A stretch of DNA of 64,000 bases, taken from NCBI GenBank assembly GCA_025370055.1, contig CP073041.1, positions 7,162,272-7,226,271 on the forward strand, in the 5' to 3' direction. Shown here piece by piece: positions 1 to 10,264 of this stretch. The stretch's first letter is position 1. Every line of letters starts with the position of its first letter. Position numbers and translations under genes: made by a program. The notes under the pieces were generated by a model. It worked only from the letters and a program-made list of their open reading frames with translations. It was not told where the DNA came from and did not search any database. The stretch comes from Woronichinia naegeliana WA131. Its GTDB lineage: Bacteria > Cyanobacteriota > Cyanobacteriia > Cyanobacteriales > Microcystaceae.

Positions 1-105
1 TGAACGACTGAGTTCTAATGTTAGTTCTATTTTTATCTTTGAACCCTCTACATTAATTAGTTTTGCTGTCATCATTGTTTCCTCTTTGTCACTTTTCATC
101 TCATG

Positions 106-303
106 TTAACACTTTTCTTTTCCTTCATCAACTAAAGGTCGCACCCCCTGGGGTAACTCTAAGGCGAGAATTTGAAGTAGCCCTAAAGCAATGGCATTAA
201 GGTTAACAAAACGCTCAAAGGCTTCTACCTTGTTTAAAATCTGAGTCTGAACAGCTTGTGGATAGTCACTGAGGATAAGATTGCTGGGCCAGGTAGGTAA
301 AGT
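106..303 (-). pseudogene. transposase C-terminal remnant
   Basis: On the minus strand a frame stays open from the IS boundary at 303 down to a TAA at 106-108. It encodes about 65 residues that include the stretch FVNLNAIALGLLQILALELP. This reads like the C-terminal tail of a cyanobacterial transposase. The 5' part is missing, cut off where the IS4 element begins at 304. The family is not recognised. Calling it transposase-derived is inference from composition and context. Confidence 0.4.
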
Positions 304-1402
304 CTAAGTACAGGACAAAAAATGTAGGGAGTCGAGAAAAAGAGAAAAATTGGGTAGAGAAGGATTAAGAACAAGATGACGAAGATGGTCAAAACCAAGA
401 CGAAAAAGACTCTGCGCTAGGCGACCATGTTTCTTGAGGGGAATGGGATGAAGATGATGAATTGCTAGACCAGTTTTGAGAGACCAAGCCAAAGCTAAAG
501 TCAGTAAAGCCAAAAGCTTACGAAGACGCTTGGGGTCAGTAAAGTGAGTAGATTCCAAGCAAAAGCCACGAGTCTTAAAGATGCCAAAAAGGGTTTCAAT
601 GCCCCAACGCAGGGCATAATCGTGAATAAGACCTTGGGAATCGGGATGTCCAATGACGATGAGTAGAGAATTATCAGGCAAGCGAAGAGCCTCTACAGAA
701 ACAGGATATCCCCAAACCCGACAACTCCCTTGAAGACGTTGAGATTCACTCTTTTGCAAGATGGGCAAAAATGACTTTGGCGGCCAAAAGCTTGCCATTG
801 TGCTCAATCTTGTCCGTAGCCCGAATTCTCAGACAGAAAGCCAGTAGCGGTTCGAGCAGAAGATAGCGAAGCCAAGCCTGACCAATAAACTCACGGTCGC
901 CACATAAACAACGAATCAGGGCGGTGGGAAAAATCTTGAGCATCTCCTCGATAAAACGCATTCGTTCATCACTGTTAGAATTGCCCTTTTTCTTGCTAAG
1001 CATCCACCACAAGATGGGAATGGCTACTCCTTCATGGACAATGCCGACAGTGAGGATATTATAACCATGACTGCCAAACTCCCAGGTTGTGCGGTCAATA
1101 CTTAATACCCAAGGTTGAGGGATATCCAGCCAACTGACTACAATACGGGCAATGTGATGGTAATCCAGCTCAAATCCTGAGAAAAAGCGTTGTAAGCGTT
1201 TGTAATGAGAATCCACCAATGCCCGACCTTCAAAACCCAGAGCCAATTCTTTAAGGTTAACCGTTTTCACTTTGAGGAGGGCGAGTAAGAACAAGGCTAG
1301 GAAGGAGAGTCTGGCACCATGCCATCCCAAATGGGGTTTTAGGGCTTGTTTCAATGCGTTATATTGGTTCATGGGTTTTCTTACATTACGTTCATCTTCC
1401 AT
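304..1402 (-). pseudogene. IS4-family transposase, frameshifted
   Basis: Two overlapping frames together make one DDE transposase. The N-terminal part (from the Met codon at 1402, with an upstream alternative at 1429) carries the first Asp region (LSIDRTTWEFG) and the second Asp (CGDREF). The C-terminal part (304-807) carries the YREK-like Glu region (RWGIETLFGIFKTRG). The shift falls near CATCTTGCAAAAG; dropping one T gives a continuous reading ...HLQKSESQRLQG. The same shift is in the copy at 4368-5513. The copy is probably inactive. No convincing slippery site explains the +1 shift. Confidence 0.8.
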
Positions 1403-1449
1403 GAAACCCCTTTCTCGTATACTTTTCAAGCCTTTTGTCCTGTACTTAG
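304..1449 (-). mobile_element. IS4-family element, copy 1 (1146 bp)
   Basis: The element is bounded by perfect 17-bp terminal inverted repeats, CTAAGTACAGGACAAAA at 304 and its complement ending at 1449. An identical-length copy lies at 4368-5513. Neither copy has a matching direct repeat on both sides. The right flank of this copy starts ATTCTCATT inside an IS1-like element, while the left flank is unrelated DNA, so the locus was rearranged after insertion. Confidence 0.85.
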
Positions 1450-2458
1450 ATTCTCATTATCAAACGAAAGGTAACGGGGAACGTAAAATGTTCATTTGTC
1501 AAGAATGTAGTTCTTGTTTTGCTGAGACTTATGGTAGCGTAATCGCTGGCTTAGAAACCCCATTAAGTGAAATTGTAAAAGTATTAAAAGCCAGAATGGA
1601 AGGAATAGGATTGAATGCAGCAGCCCGAGTATTCGGCTACGCGAAAACAACAATATTGAATTGGGAAAAGAAATTATCAGGATTACAAGAGACATTATTT
1701 TTATACGCCTTAGTGAATGAATTTGTTAAATTAGTAATAGAAGGGGATGAACTATACACAAAAGTTGGAAAAAATAAAGAAGCAAGTGCCTCTGAGGGGT
1801 GGACAATCGTCCTCATGGACAGGGCTAGCCGCTTTATTTGGCATTTAAAATGTGGTCGAAAAGAGCAGAAATTATTTCTAGAAGCAATGATGACGGTAGC
1901 GGAATTATTTGAAAGGAGTGCAGAATCTCTCCAGTTATTTACAGATGGAGAAAAGCGATATAGTCAACTGCTATTTAATATTTGTCACGAAGTATTAAGG
2001 ACTGGAAAGCGAGGTCGTCCCACCAAAGTATTACCGAAGGGTCTTGTGGTAAGACTAAAAAATAAGAGTAGTAAACGTCGAGATTCTGAGGGTAAACTAA
2101 AGAAAGTAGAAACTCCGAAACCAGAACATCCAGAGACAACAGAAAAACCAGAAGAAAAGGACGTCCATGCCAACCACGTTGAGGCATTTAATAGTGCTAT
2201 CCGACGCTATTTAGCCGCCTTTCGTCGTCGTACAAATACTTATGCTAAATCTGTTGTGGGATTACAGCGAGTCCTAGATATTTTCTGGATGGTTCATAAC
2301 TTTGTTCGCAGCCATTTTACGACTAGAGAAGTTCCTGCTGTAGCTCTCGGTATAATTGAAAAAGGGTTAACTTGGGAGGACTTACTCCAAATTCGCCTGA
2401 TTTCTTGAACCTCTCGTATTGCAACGTTTGTAGCTTCTAGCTAGACGATACCAGTGCC
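1450..2458 (+). pseudogene. IS1-like transposase, 5'-truncated
   Basis: Coding sequence continues to a stop at 2408 and matches the intact 359-aa transposase at 12995-14074 from its residue ~43 (HYQTKGNGERK) to the end (LLQIRLIS). It includes the three acidic residues expected of an IS1-type DDE enzyme (IEGDELYTK, LFTDGEKRY, HANHVEAFN). The first ~43 residues, including the CPHC zinc-finger half, are lost at the IS4 boundary at 1449. The apparent upstream extension of this frame to 1272 is antisense of the IS4 transposase and is not part of the gene. The 3' terminal inverted repeat (complement of GGCACTGGTATCGTCT) ends at 2458. Confidence 0.8.
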
Positions 2459-3088
2459 AGACCTAAGCGTAGTGGAAAAATGTCATTACGGTCATCGAGG
2501 TAAGCCCCGACTCCATGAACAGCCGATTCGTCGTAGCTACCCTGCTCAAGCCACTTTAAGTCTCAATATGGCGAAAGTTGAACTTGCGGAGCGGGCAGCA
2601 GGACGTTTTGTCTTGGCGACGAATCAGCTAGATGGAGACTCTTTGAGCGATGAGCAACTGCTTGTCCACTACAAGCAACAGCAAGGGGTAGAGCGAGGTT
2701 TTCGCTTCCTTAAAGACCCTCTGTTTTTTGCGTCCAGTGTTTTTCTCAAAACCCCTGAGCGGATTATGGCATTGAGTTTCATCATGGTGTTGTGTTTACT
2801 GGTGTACAGCTTGGGACAACGTAAACTGAGACTGGCTCTGGCAGAGCAGGAGGAGACTGTGCCTAACCAGTTGGGAAAGCCGACTCAGCGTCCGACACTG
2901 CGTTGGATTTTTCAGATGTTGAGAGGAGTTCATTGGGTTGTACTGGATAATTGTCCCCAAATAATCAATCTAACGCTTGAGCGAGAGAGGATTTTGCGCT
3001 TTTTTGGGGCTACTACTTGTCAGTATTATCTTTTGTCATAATGACTTTTCTTATTTTCTTTGTTCTTTTTTTATGTACGGAATGTGGG
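2459..3088 (+). pseudogene. IS1634-family transposase C-terminal fragment
   Basis: The frame runs to a TAA ending at 3041 and matches the C-terminal ~190 residues of the IS1634-type transposase at 8381-9993 (VEKCHYGHRGKPR, YKQQQGVERGFRFLKDP with the YREK-like Glu region). The N-terminal half is missing, cut by the IS1-like end at 2458. The element's terminal repeat (CCCACATTCCGTACATAA, complement) ends at 3088, where an IS1-like terminus takes over. Confidence 0.75.
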
Positions 3089-3141
3089 TTACACCATAAC
3101 TTTTTCCAACTTTCCAACTTTGATCAGACGATACCAGTTCC
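3089..3141. mobile_element. IS1-like terminal remnant
   Basis: This short piece matches the 5' end of the IS1-like element at 12945-14220 (TTACACCATAACTTTTTC...) and ends with the inverted-repeat sequence GGAACTGGTATCGTCT read on the minus strand. It carries no coding sequence. It marks where an IS1-like copy once abutted the canonical IS1 gene to its right. Confidence 0.65.
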
Positions 3142-3486
3142 AAAAGAGAGGCTTTTTCGCACCAGTCGAGAGATTCTTTGTCGAAAGGTATTATTTAATC
3201 TTTCAACATGATTAGTTTGTCCCGTCTCTTTACCGACTGCTCGATGACGTTTACTGGGAATAACTTTCTCAGAAGATACCCAAAAATCCGTGTAAGCAAC
3301 GGCACATTGTCGGTAAACAGCAGGCAAACTTGCCCAAAGTTTTTTGGCTGATGCACGGCTTCTGCCCCCAATATAACAACCAACAATTTCTCTTGTTGTT
3401 CTGTCTATAGCTAACCAGACATAAAACTTATTTTCTTTGGAGAAAACAAATGACCAAAGCTCATCACATTCGACTGCTGGGGCGAC
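3142..3486 (-). pseudogene. IS1-family transposase (InsB-like) fragment
   Basis: The minus-strand frame encodes a canonical IS1 transposase core: CDELWSFV with the first acidic residue, LAIDRTTREIVG, a second acidic region (YTDFW) and NHVERLNNTFRQRISRLVRK with the catalytic Glu. Both ends are missing. The C-terminus is cut after SLSF by the IS1-like terminus ending at 3141, and the N-terminal zinc-finger part is lost next to the IS4-type fragment. A second fragment of the same family lies at 15063-15560. Confidence 0.75.
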
Positions 3487-3493
3487 AAGATAG

Positions 3494-4367
3494 CTAGAAG
3501 ACAGACATAGCAAGCTCCATAGCCCTCTGACCTCGAATGTAATCCCTCAACCGATGACGACTAATTTGCATTAGCTCTTGAATTATTTTTTCATACATCT
3601 GCCGTAGTCCCAGCCACAAATGGAGGTGTTGACCTACATAAAAGCTACTGTGACGACGTTTACTCGTTCTTTTCGATTCTGGTCTGACCACATATTTTTG
3701 AATTCCTTTTTCCTTGACCATTTGACCTTGTAGAATTGCACTCGTATGGGCAATCGCTGCCACAATTAATAGCTTTGATAGTCGTTCTGCCTCTAGATTT
3801 GTTCCCTCTAGATTATAGCCTCCAGACTTCAAATCCCTAAACATTTCCTCGATACCAAATCTTTTTTGATACGATTTAATTGCCTCCTCTAGGCTTCCTA
3901 AATTTGTCAAGATAAACCAAGGCTCTTTTGTCTTAAATCCGCCGTAGGTCTTTTTCCATTTACAGGCTAAATTAAATCCTCCAAATCCTTTCATTTTGGT
4001 AACGTTTACTTCGTTAAAAAATAGACTTGTTCCCGGGGATAATCCCAACGCTCTCATTTCTTGGTAAAGCTGCTCATCTTCCGACACATTTGTCGTCTTT
4101 TTCTGTCTCAAACAAAAGTATAGACCCTTCTTTCCTAGCCACTTTCCCAGTGTGACTGAACAGAATTCTCTGTCCCCTAATATCACTATTTTGTATTCTG
4201 AGAATAGGCTTATTGCCTTCTCTAATACCCTTTTTTGAGCCGTTAAATTACTATTTCCTTTTTTGTCTAAAAATTCCCAATATACTAGCACCGCTCTTTT
4301 CTCATAAATTAAGCTTACTGTCAGGATGTTTATTACACCCTAATTTGTTCTATCTATTGCTAGATAT
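3494..4367 (-). pseudogene. IS4-family transposase fragment (second type)
   Basis: The frame below 4291 encodes ~265 residues with LGDREFCS (second Asp) and a YREK-type region (YQKRFGIEEMFRDLKSGGYNLEG). It is a different IS4 subgroup from the 1146-bp element next to it. Upstream the same frame continues to the boundary at 4367 and reads YLAIDRTN followed by an in-frame TAG. So the gene is both 5'-truncated by IS4 copy 2 and interrupted by a stop codon. Confidence 0.75.
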
Positions 4368-5466
4368 CTAAGTACAGGACAAAAAATGTAGGGAGTCGAG
4401 AAAAAGAGAAAAATTGGGTAGAGAAGGATTAAGAACAAGATGACGAAGATGGTCAAAACCAAGACGAAAAAGACTCTGCGCTAGGCGACCATGTTTCTTG
4501 AGGGGAATGGGATGAAGATGATGAATTGCTAGACCAGTTTTGAGAGACCAAGCCAAAGCTAAAGTCAGTAAAGCCAAAAGCTTACGAAGACGCTTGGGGT
4601 CAGTAAAGTGAGTAGATTCCAAGCAAAAGCCACGAGTCTTAAAGATGCCAAAAAGGGTTTCAATGCCCCAACGCAGGGCATAATCGTGAATAAGACCTTG
4701 GGAATCGGGATGTCCAATGACGATGAGTAGAGAATTATCAGGCAAGCGAAGAGCCTCTACAGAAACAGGATATCCCCAAACCCGACAACTCCCTTGAAGA
4801 CGTTGAGATTCACTCTTTTGCAAGATGGGCAAAAATGACTTTGGCGGCCAAAAGCTTGCCATTGTGCTCAATCTTGTCCGTAGCCCGAATTCTCAGACAG
4901 AAAGCCAGTAGCGGTTCGAGCAGAAGATAGCGAAGCCAAGCCTGACCAATAAACTCACGGTCGCCACATAAACAACGAATCAGGGCGGTGGGAAAAATCT
5001 TGAGCATCTCCTCGATAAAACGCATTCGTTCATCACTGTTAGAATTGCCCTTTTTCTTGCTAAGCATCCACCACAAGATGGGAATGGCTACTCCTTCATG
5101 GACAATGCCGACAGTGAGGATATTATAACCATGACTGCCAAACTCCCAGGTTGTGCGGTCAATACTTAATACCCAAGGTTGAGGGATATCCAGCCAACTG
5201 ACTACAATACGGGCAATGTGATGGTAATCCAGCTCAAATCCTGAGAAAAAGCGTTGTAAGCGTTTGTAATGAGAATCCACCAATGCCCGACCTTCAAAAC
5301 CCAGAGCCAATTCTTTAAGGTTAACCGTTTTCACTTTGAGGAGGGCGAGTAAGAACAAGGCTAGGAAGGAGAGTCTGGCACCATGCCATCCCAAATGGGG
5401 TTTTAGGGCTTGTTTCAATGCGTTATATTGGTTCATGGGTTTTCTTACATTACGTTCATCTTCCAT
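4368..5466 (-). pseudogene. IS4-family transposase, frameshifted (copy 2)
   Basis: Sequence and frameshift match the transposase of copy 1. The N-terminal frame (Met at 5466) stops after FAHLAKE, and the C-terminal frame 4368-4871 supplies the Glu region. Upstream the N-terminal frame happens to stay open into the adjoining IS1-like remnant up to 5679. That extension belongs to a different gene and is not a real fusion. Confidence 0.75.
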
Positions 5467-5513
5467 GAAACCCCTTTCTCGTATACTTTTCAAGCCTTTT
5501 GTCCTGTACTTAG
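4368..5513 (-). mobile_element. IS4-family element, copy 2 (1146 bp)
   Basis: Same length and same 17-bp terminal repeats as copy 1 at 304-1449. The right flank begins AATGAGAAT, the complement of the ATTCTCATT found at the right flank of copy 1. Both nonamers come from the same position of an IS1-like element, but in opposite orientation. The left flank is the truncated IS4-type gene at 3494-4367. Confidence 0.85.
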
Positions 5514-5790
5514 AATGAGAATGTATTTTTACATTTTCACTATAGCAATGAGGACAGTTTTTCTTGAATAAGGCATCCTCTTTTTCTTGGCACAAGCCAA
5601 CATCATTCAGGATTTCCATAGAGCTTTTCTTTAATATTGACATTGTTTTCTGTTTCCTTCTTCTTTGATATAATGACAATAATAATAGTATAATAAAAAC
5701 GGGCCGATGTCTAGTCTTAAACTATTTTTCTATTTTCTCAAAGCCTTACACCATAACTTTTTCCAACTTTGATCAGACGATACCAATTCC
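5514..5790 (-). pseudogene. IS1-like transposase 5' remnant
   Basis: The minus strand encodes the first ~43 residues of an IS1-like transposase starting at Met 5643 (MSILKKSSMEILNDVG... then CPHCYSENVKIHSHS with a zinc-knuckle CPHC). It is cut by the IS4 element at 5513. Residues differ from the intact copy at 12995-14074, so this comes from a diverged copy. The element's terminal repeat (GGAATTGGTATCGTCT on the minus strand) ends at 5790. Confidence 0.7.
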
Positions 5791-6928
5791 GAAAAACTAA
5801 GGGGAATAGACCCAAACCCCTATCGTCATCAAATAGTAGAGATACCGCCCATCGTTCTAGAAATAGTAGAACATAGGCTACATGAAAGAGTTTGTGATAA
5901 TTGTGGACAAAAAACGAGAGCGATATTACCCCCAGAAGTAGAAAGGAGTGGTTATGGGGAAAGAGTAGTAGCTAAGAGTGTCATTGATGAGTGGGATGTA
6001 TCGTCATTCTCACCGTATGGTAGTGTCAGCCCTGTCGGATTATTTTGGATTGAAAATAGGATTAGGAACAGTTAGTCGTTTGAGAAATCAGGGCAGTGAG
6101 GCCGTATCAATAGCTGTAGAGGAAGCCAAAGTTTATGTACAAAGTCAGAGAATAGTGGGAGCGGATGAGACAGGATTCAAGCAGGGAAATGCTGATGGCA
6201 AAAATCCAGAGAAAAAAAAGGCTTGGTTATGGGTGGCTGTGACTCCCTTAGTGACTCTGTTTCAAGTGATGTTGGCGCGTTCGACAGAAGCGGCCCAATC
6301 CTTATTGGGTGAAAAGTTTAGTGGAATTCTCAACAGTGACCGCTATAACGCCTACAATTGGCTTAATGTCTCCCAAAGACAACTGTGCTGGGCGCACTTA
6401 AAACGAGAATTTACCAAAATCTCAGAACGAAAGGGAGTGTCGCGTCAATTAGGGAGAGACCTTTTAGCGCAACAAAAAAGGTTATTTCGACTGTGGTCTA
6501 AAGTTCGAGATGGGACTTTAAGTTTTGAGAATTTTCAGGCTGCGGTTTTACCCCTACGAGAACGATTGAAAAAACTCTTGCAACAAGGGGCTGATTATCA
6601 GATTGCCCATAGGGAAAAGACACCTTTGGCTCATACAGTACGAACTTGCCGGCAACTCTTAAAAGTAGAACCCGCATTATGGCTGTTTGTTGCGGTTGAG
6701 GGGTTAGAACCCACTAACAATGCTGCGGAAAGGGCGATTCATCCTGCTGTCCTTTGGCGAAAAAACAGTTTTGGCTCTCAGAGTGAGGAGGGTAGTGTTT
6801 TTGTGTCCAGAATGCTGACGGTTATTACCAGTTTGCGCTCTCAGAATCGCAATATTTTAGAATTTATGACTGACGCAGTTAGAGCTAATCGCAAAGGAAC
6901 CACTCCTCCTTCTTTGTTACCTCAGTAG
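5791..6928 (+). pseudogene. IS66-family transposase, truncated and frameshifted
   Basis: The reading 5791-~5980 gives the IS66 zinc-finger region (IPPIVLEIVEHRLHERVCDNCGQKTRAILPPEVE). A frameshift near 5970-5980 then moves to the frame ending at 6928, which reads VSLMSGMYRHSHRMVVSALS followed by the DDE core: GADETGFKQ, LNSDRYNAYNWL, CWAHLKREF and GLEPTNNAAERAIHP with the catalytic Glu. The N-terminal leucine-zipper region is missing where the IS1-like terminus ends at 5790. Non-functional. Confidence 0.8.
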
Positions 6929-7666
6929 CTGTTACACTCCCTCCGAACGATTACTGTACATCGCTATCATTTTGAAGAATTACCCTCTAACACAGAAGTC
7001 GAAGAAATTAGCATAGATGGTGGGAAGGTACGACTCAGAACTCCCAAGGGAGAACCCTTAATTTGGCGTGATTATAAAGGAGTCAGTTTTCATCAATTGG
7101 GGGTAGCTGCCTTTTTTCAAGATAACTCGGCTTTATTAGATTTGGTTAATTCTCAAATTTTGGCTAAGCCTTTAATTTGTTTGGGAGATGGACATGATGG
7201 TACCTGGAACTTATTTCGTGAGATAGGACAGAAACATGAGCGAATTGAAATTTTGGACTGGTATCACTTAATTGAAAACCTCTATAAAGTTGGGGGGTCA
7301 TTCCAGCGAATTGAGGAGGTCAAGTCTTTTCTTTGGACGGGTGAAGTGGATGCCGCTATCTCCTGTTTTGAGGGATGGTCAGAGCCTCAAGCTGAGAATT
7401 TTATCATTTATTTAAACAAGCATAAACATCGGATTGTCAATTATGGTTATTTGCAGGCAGAGGGCATTTCTATTGGCTCTGGCTCTGTCGAATCTCAAGT
7501 TAAACAAATTGGTCATCGTCTTAAAATTACTGGTGCGAGTTGGAATTCTGACAATGTACCACAAGTCCTTCGTCATCGCTGTTCCTATTTAAATGATTAC
7601 CTTTTTTGACTCTTTCATTTACCTCGTTAAGTATTTCTACTTATTGCAAAGGTGAGATGCTCCCGA
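6929..7666 (+). pseudogene. ISKra4-family transposase, 5'-truncated
   Basis: An open frame from about 6942 to the stop at 7609 encodes the C-terminal two thirds of an ISKra4 (UPF0236-like) transposase: EEISIDGGKVRLR (first Asp), CLGDGHDGTWNLF (second Asp), ILDWYHLIENLYKVGG, and IGSGSVESQVKQIGHRLK (catalytic Glu). The N-terminal part is missing next to the IS66 pseudogene. The 3' side is cut at about 7667 where IS1634 sequence begins. Confidence 0.75.
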
Positions 7667-8107
7667 TTTCCACTGCTTTTAGACAAATTCCTACAAATAA
7701 ACGACTGATGCCAGCCATAAAAATTAAATCTAATACTCTTCCCAGACGGTCATCATTCAGGTCGCTGGCTTTTATTCCTTTTCCTAAGAGATGTTCTAGG
7801 GGTTTATCTTCAAAAAAACGACTGAATAAATACAAGGGAGAATTAATAAATCCTAAGCCATTGAGAATCATGGCTTTAACCACCAGACCCGCACTGATTT
7901 TCGCACGGTCATTTTCTTGTAACTGTTCATTGATATAATCCACTAGACCTAGTTCATCAACTACGGCCGCGATTATTCCTAAATGGTCGAGATTTTTAAC
8001 GTTTAATTGGGTCATTTTCTCCTCGGTTTGTTAGCTTTTTTATTTTAACTATTCTGTTGCTATTTTTGAATCTATTTTTATTTTTCAAAATTAGTACGGG
8101 ATATGGG
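7667..8107 (-). pseudogene. IS1634-family transposase N-terminal fragment
   Basis: From Met 8015 the minus strand encodes ~117 residues (MTQLNVKNLDHLGIIAAVVD...) nearly identical to the N-terminus of the IS1634-type gene at 9993. It is then lost at ~7667. The element terminus CCCATATCCCGTACTAA ends at 8107 and abuts IS4 sequence starting GTAGAG. The same hexamer, in complement, flanks the other IS1634 copy at 10087, so it is probably the duplicated target of an insertion into a third IS4 copy. Confidence 0.7.
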
Positions 8108-8333
8108 GTAGAGAAGGATTAAGAACAAGATGACGAAGATGGTCAAAACCAAGACGAAAAAGACTCTGCGCTAGGCGACCATGTTTCTTGAGGGGAATGG
8201 GATGAAGATGATGAATTGCTAGACCAGTTTTGAGAGACCAAGCCAAAGCTAAAGTCAGTAAAGCCAAAAGCTTACGAAGACGCTTGGGGTCAGTAAAGTG
8301 AGTAGATTCCAAGCAAAAGCCACGAGTCTTAAA
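8108..8333 (-). pseudogene. IS4-family transposase fragment (third copy)
   Basis: This 226-bp piece matches positions ~354-580 of IS4 copy 1 (C-terminal transposase region: FKTRGFCLESTHFTDPKRLR to NPSLP). IS1634 sequences bound it on both sides. The matching left end of the same IS4 copy is found inverted at 10087-10140, so this copy was broken up by IS1634 insertion and rearrangement. Confidence 0.7.
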
Positions 8334-10086
8334 CCCACATTCCGTACATAAAAAAAGAACAAAGAAAATAAGAAAAGTCATTATGACAAAAGATAATACT
8401 GACAAGTAGTAGCCCCAAAAAAGCGCAAAATCCTCTCTCGCTCAAGCGTTAGATTGATTATTTGGGGACAATTATCCAGTACAACCCAATGAATCCCCCT
8501 CAAAGTCTGAAAAATCCAACGCAGTGTCGGACGCTGAGTCGGCTTTCCCAACTGATTAGGCACAGTCTCCTCCTGCTCTGCCAGAGCCAGTCTCAGTTTA
8601 CGTTGTCCCAAGCTGTACACCAGTAAACACAACACCATGATGAAACTCAATGCCATAATCCGCTCAGGGGTTTTGAGAAAAACACTGGACGCAAAAAACA
8701 GAGGGTCTTTAAGGAAGCGAAAACCTCGCTCTACCCCTTGCTGTTGCTTGTAGTGGACAAGCAGTTGCTCATCGCTCAAAGAGTCTCCATCTAGCTGATT
8801 CGTCGCCAAGACAAAACGTCCTGCTGCCCGCTCTGAAGCTTGAACTTTCGCACTATTGAGGCTGAAAGTGGCTTGGGCATGATAGCTACGACGAATGGGC
8901 TGTTCATGGGGACGGGGTTTACCTCGATGACCGTAATGACATTTTTCGACGACAGTTAGGTCTTGAAGAAGATGCCATTCTAAACTCTTCTCCCATCGGC
9001 TCAGGGCGGTTAAAGCATCCTCCCGACAAGCAAATTCCTGACGCTGTAATTGTTCTAATTGTCTTTGAGCTTGAGCCGTTGCTTTCTCTGTCTTCTTCGT
9101 CAGTTGTTTGAGGTCTAAAGCTTTTTTTGCTCGCTATCTACCACTATCCAACGTTGTTTGACTCCCCCATATTCACTTTCTAAGGAGGTAAGACGATAGC
9201 CCTCTAAATCAGTTGTGATGAATTGCTCCGAGGCTAATTGACTGACCGCATCCTGCACTTCTCTAATCGTTTTCGGCACAGAACATAACCAGTATATGCC
9301 GGTTAACTTTTGCAAGTTATCGGCACTGTATAAGGCTGAATCTGCTATATACAAACCATCGAATTGCCACTGCTCATTGAACTTTTTCAAGAGTTTAGCA
9401 AACTCTTTTTTATCACTTTGATTGCCATCTCCTAATTCGAGAAAAGCGGGAATGTCGCCATCCCCCCAACAGACTAGATTCAAGACAAATTGTTTCAAGT
9501 CTGGTCGCTTATCCTTTGAATAGCCATGAGTGATATGGATTATTTGGCTTTCTTTGTCTTCTCTCTCCACCGATAATTTATATTCCCCTTGTACCGATAA
9601 TGAACTGGAGTCTAAATGGGAACTTTTCATCACTATTTTGAAGATTTCTACGGCTTTTAGACAAATTCCGAGAAACAAACGGCTGATGCCGGCCATAAAG
9701 ATTAAATCTAAGACTCTCCCTAAACGGTCATCATTCAGGTCGCTGGCTTTTATTCCTTTTCCTAAAAGATGTTCTACTGGTTTATCTTCAAAAAAACGAC
9801 TGAACAAATATAAAGGAGAGTTGATAAAGCCTAAGCCATTGAGAATCATCGCTTTCACTACCAGACCCGCACTGATTTTAGCACGGTCATTTTCTCCTAG
9901 TTGTTCATTGATATAATCCACTAGACCTAGTTCATCAACTATCGCCGCGATTATTCCTAAATGGTCGAGATTTTTAACGTTTAATTGGGTCATTTTCTCT
10001 TGGGTTTATTAGCTTTTTTATTTTAACTATTCTGTAGCCATTTTTGAATCTATTTTTATTTTTTCAAAACTAGTACGAAATACGGG
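8334..10086 (-). mobile_element. IS1634-family element (1753 bp)
   Basis: Terminal repeats are CCCACATTCCGTACA at 8334 and CCCGTATTTCGTACT read inward from 10086. The first 11 bases, CCCACATTCCG, are shared with the MITE at 17779-17920. The two flanks (CTTAAA and CTCTAC) are not direct repeats of each other, so the element has been involved in rearrangement with the fragment at 7667-8107. Confidence 0.75.
8381..9993 (-). CDS. IS1634-family transposase, possible -1 frameshift product
   Basis: The first frame (9993-9115, 292 aa) has the DUF4277-like N-terminus and DDE Asp regions (LVCWGDGDIPAF, GLYIADSALYS). It ends EQKKL-stop. The second frame continues KKALDLKQLTKKTEKATAQAQ... to YKQQQGVERGFRFLKDP (Glu region) and stops at 8381. 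The crossover is the minus-strand heptamer A-AAA-AAG at 9127-9121, in the zero frame of the first part and two codons before its stop. A -1 slip there joins the parts exactly into ~537 aa, the usual length for the family. It is therefore either a programmed frameshift or a single-A deletion; the window has no second copy covering this spot to decide. Confidence 0.65.
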
Positions 10087-10140
10087 CTCTACCCAATTTT
10101 TCTCTTTTTCTCGACTCCCTACATTTTTTGTCCTGTACTT
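10087..10140. mobile_element. IS4 terminal remnant
   Basis: This is the complement of the left end of IS4 copies 1 and 2, from CTCTACCC to the terminal repeat TTTTGTCCTGTACTT. The last bases of the terminus (TAG) reappear after the IS5 insertion at 12001-12004, because IS5 copy A inserted into the IS4 terminus with an ACTT duplication. Confidence 0.75.
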
Positions 10141-10264
10141 AGGGCTTGCTGAAAAAAGCTGAGACCTTTACGGAGAAAAATAGTAGGCGAATTAAGAACC
10201 GCTAGAATGCACGAAAATAGGGTAGAATGCCTCAAAACCATTGCATTAAGAAGAGAGAAAGCAG

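Noticed and set aside
304-1429. Programmed frameshift in the 1146-bp IS4 element
   Set aside because: The needed shift is +1 and no slippery heptamer or strong pause signal is visible; a one-base insertion in CATCTTGC explains it better.
1272-1449. In-frame N-terminal extension of the IS1-like transposase
   Set aside because: These codons are the antisense of the IS4 transposase; the true N-terminus is known from the intact copy at 12995-14074.
4810-5679. 289-aa fusion of an IS1-like zinc finger with an IS4 transposase
   Set aside because: The frame crosses the IS4 terminal repeat by chance; the two parts belong to different elements.
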